7,396 bases of DNA from an uncultured Lachnospiraceae bacterium (GTDB lineage Bacteria > Bacillota > Clostridia > Lachnospirales > Lachnospiraceae), in NCBI GenBank assembly GCA_905236545.1, contig CAJOQO010000040.1, positions 1-7,396 on the forward strand, written 5' to 3'. The position numbers were made by a program, and so were the translations under genes. Under the pieces are notes generated by a model. The model had not been told where the DNA came from. It saw nothing but the letters and a program-made list of their open reading frames with translations, and ran no database searches. Below, one piece after another: positions 6,647 through 7,396 of this stretch. Numbering within the stretch: position 1 is the first letter of the stretch; each line of letters opens with the position of its first letter.

Positions 6647-6767
6647 TGAGCGGAACAAAAGCAGCTCCGGCTGAAGGAAAAGCAATGAGCGGAACAAAAG
6701 CAGCTCCGGCTGAAGGAAAAGCAATGAGCGGAAGATGCTCAGAGGATGAGCGGAAGAGGATACGGGG
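6646..6767 (+). repeat. 39-bp tandem repeats and derived copies between the zf-HC2 gene and polA
   Basis: Two exact 39-bp units lie head to tail at 6646-6684 and 6685-6723. Each starts with ATGAGCGGAACAAAAGCAGC and ends with GGCTGAAGGAAAAGCA. The 18 bases before them (6628-6645, the end of the zf-HC2 gene) match the end of the unit at 13 of 18 positions in the same 39-bp register. After the second unit, two further 22-base segments (6724-6745 and 6746-6767) share ATGAGCGGAAGA. Four copies of ATGAGCGGAA thus occur in 110 bases. There are no spacers or palindromic arms as in CRISPR. Slippage from the gene end is the simplest origin. Confidence 0.9.
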
Positions 6768-6783
6768 ATTCCTTTATGAGTGA
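6646..6783 (+). CDS. Possible 45-codon small ORF built from the 39-bp repeats
   Basis: The frame runs MSGTKAAPAEGKA twice (13 residues per repeat) and then MSGRCSEDERKRIRGFLYE. Its first ATG overlaps the zf-HC2 stop (TGATG, 6644-6648), and its TGA at 6781-6783 lies inside the first codons of polA (ATG at 6776). The overlap at both ends suggests translational coupling. The first ATG lacks a good ribosome site, but AAGGA lies six bases before the in-frame ATGs at 6685 and 6724, so shorter products of 32 or 19 residues are also possible. The peptide is charged, has no membrane segment and resembles nothing I recognise. It may be untranslated or serve only to bring ribosomes to polA. Confidence 0.35.
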   Translation: MSGTKAAPAEGKAMSGTKAAPAEGKAMSGRCSEDERKRIRGFLYE

Positions 6784-7396
6784 GAATGAAAAGATCGTCC
6801 TGATCGACGGACACAGCATTATGAACCGCGCATTTTACGGTATCCCGCTTCTGAGCAGCAGCAGCGGGATGCACACGAACGCGGTGTATGGCTTCCTGAA
6901 CATTCTTTTTAAGGTGCTCGAAGAGGAACAGGCACAGTACCTGGCTGTAGCATTTGACCTGAGTGCGCCGACCTTCCGGCATGAGAAATACGAGGCTTAT
7001 AAGGGAACGCGCCACGCCATGCCCGATGAGCTGCGCGAGCAGATTCCCGTGATGAAGGAGATGCTCCGGGCGATGGGCGTGCCGCTGATGATGCTGGAAG
7101 GCTACGAGGCGGACGATCTGATCGGGACTGCGGCGAAACATGCACAAGAGCAGGGGCTTGAGGTCCGGATCATCTCCGGAGACCGGGATCTTCTGCAGCT
7201 GGCCTCTGACCATACGCAGGTGCGCATACCGAAGACGAAGAAGAGCGGTACGGAGGTCGAGGATTATTTCGCGAAGGATGTACAGGAGAAGTATCAGGTT
7301 ACACCGCAGGAGTTCATCCATGTCAAGGCGCTGATGGGAGATGCGTCGGACAATATTCCGGGCATCCCGGGCGTCGGCGAGAAGACGGCGGTGAAG
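6776..7396 (+). CDS. polA: DNA polymerase I, N-terminal 5' nuclease domain (3' end outside window)
   Basis: The 207 visible residues begin MSENEKIVLIDGHSIMNRAF and form the FEN-like 5'-3' exonuclease domain of PolA, which removes RNA primers and flaps during replication and repair. Metal-binding acids are visible at Asp11, Asp61 (VAFD), Glu111, Asp113 and Asp114 (YEADDLIG), Asp136 and Asp138 (GDRDLLQL) and Asp189 and Asp192 (GDASDNIPG). The helix-hairpin-helix GIPGVGEKTA runs 196-205. Arg68-Tyr72 and the YKGTR segment (75-79) form the conserved DNA-contact region. The start at 6776 has GGGGA seven bases upstream. An in-frame ATG at 6746 would add ten residues (MSGRGYGDSF) but has AGAGG directly against it, so it is less likely. 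The polymerase domain lies beyond the window. Confidence 0.95.
   Translation, partial: MSENEKIVLIDGHSIMNRAFYGIPLLSSSSGMHTNAVYGFLNILFKVLEEEQAQYLAVAFDLSAPTFRHEKYEAYKGTRHAMPDELREQIPVMKEMLRAMGVPLMMLEGYEADDLIGTAAKHAQEQGLEVRIISGDRDLLQLASDHTQVRIPKTKKSGTEVEDYFAKDVQEKYQVTPQEFIHVKALMGDASDNIPGIPGVGEKTAVK

Noticed and set aside
6646..6767. Possible CRISPR-like array
   Set aside because: The units abut directly with no unique spacers, no dyad symmetry and no cas genes nearby.
6497..7321. 274-codon minus-strand open frame with an internal protein repeat
   Set aside because: It is antisense to the zf-HC2 gene, the tandem repeats and polA. Its repeated peptide is only the 39-bp array read backwards.

Overview
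The window looks like chromosomal core sequence from a low-to-moderate GC Bacillota of the Clostridia, most likely a Lachnospiraceae-type gut anaerobe. This rests on GC that looks to be in the low-to-mid 50s by eye, strong AGGAGG-type ribosome binding sites, consensus TTGACA/TATAAT promoters, a clostridial-style sulfatase-fold LTA synthase-family protein, a COG4670-type CoA-transferase and a tRNA with no encoded CCA. The assignment is inference from protein style, not from a search.

Layout. (1) Positions 2-4261, plus strand: the C-terminal catalytic part of an LTA synthase-family phosphoglycerol transferase (cut by the window start), then a fold-III PLP decarboxylase of the diaminopimelate decarboxylase family, then a propionate/acetate CoA-transferase-like enzyme. 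No terminator separates them, so read-through is plausible. The gap before the CoA-transferase can form an elaborate hairpin. A strong intrinsic terminator (4298-4344) ends this block. (2) Positions 4371-5106, minus strand: a near-consensus promoter, a solitary HicB-type antitoxin-like gene, then tRNA-Leu(CAA) with its own probable promoter starting inside the end of the hicB-like gene, and a terminator that faces the plus-strand one. (3) Positions 5184-7396, plus strand: exodeoxyribonuclease III, a single-pass membrane protein with a zf-HC2 anti-sigma-type zinc finger, a short repeat-built ORF, and the start of DNA polymerase I (5' nuclease domain, cut by the window end). No terminator is visible inside this block.

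How they fit together. Exonuclease III and DNA polymerase I act one after the other in base excision repair, so their closeness makes sense. The zf-HC2 protein between them has no sigma-factor gene next to it. The most unusual sequence is the junction between the zf-HC2 gene and polA. A 39-bp unit is present in two exact copies plus a degenerate half copy inside the zf-HC2 gene end, and the units carry ribosome-binding-like and start-codon sequence. They form a 45-codon ORF that overlaps the stop of the gene before it and the start of polA. No mobile element, CRISPR array, phage gene or clearly new multi-gene system is visible. Most of the window is ordinary housekeeping sequence.
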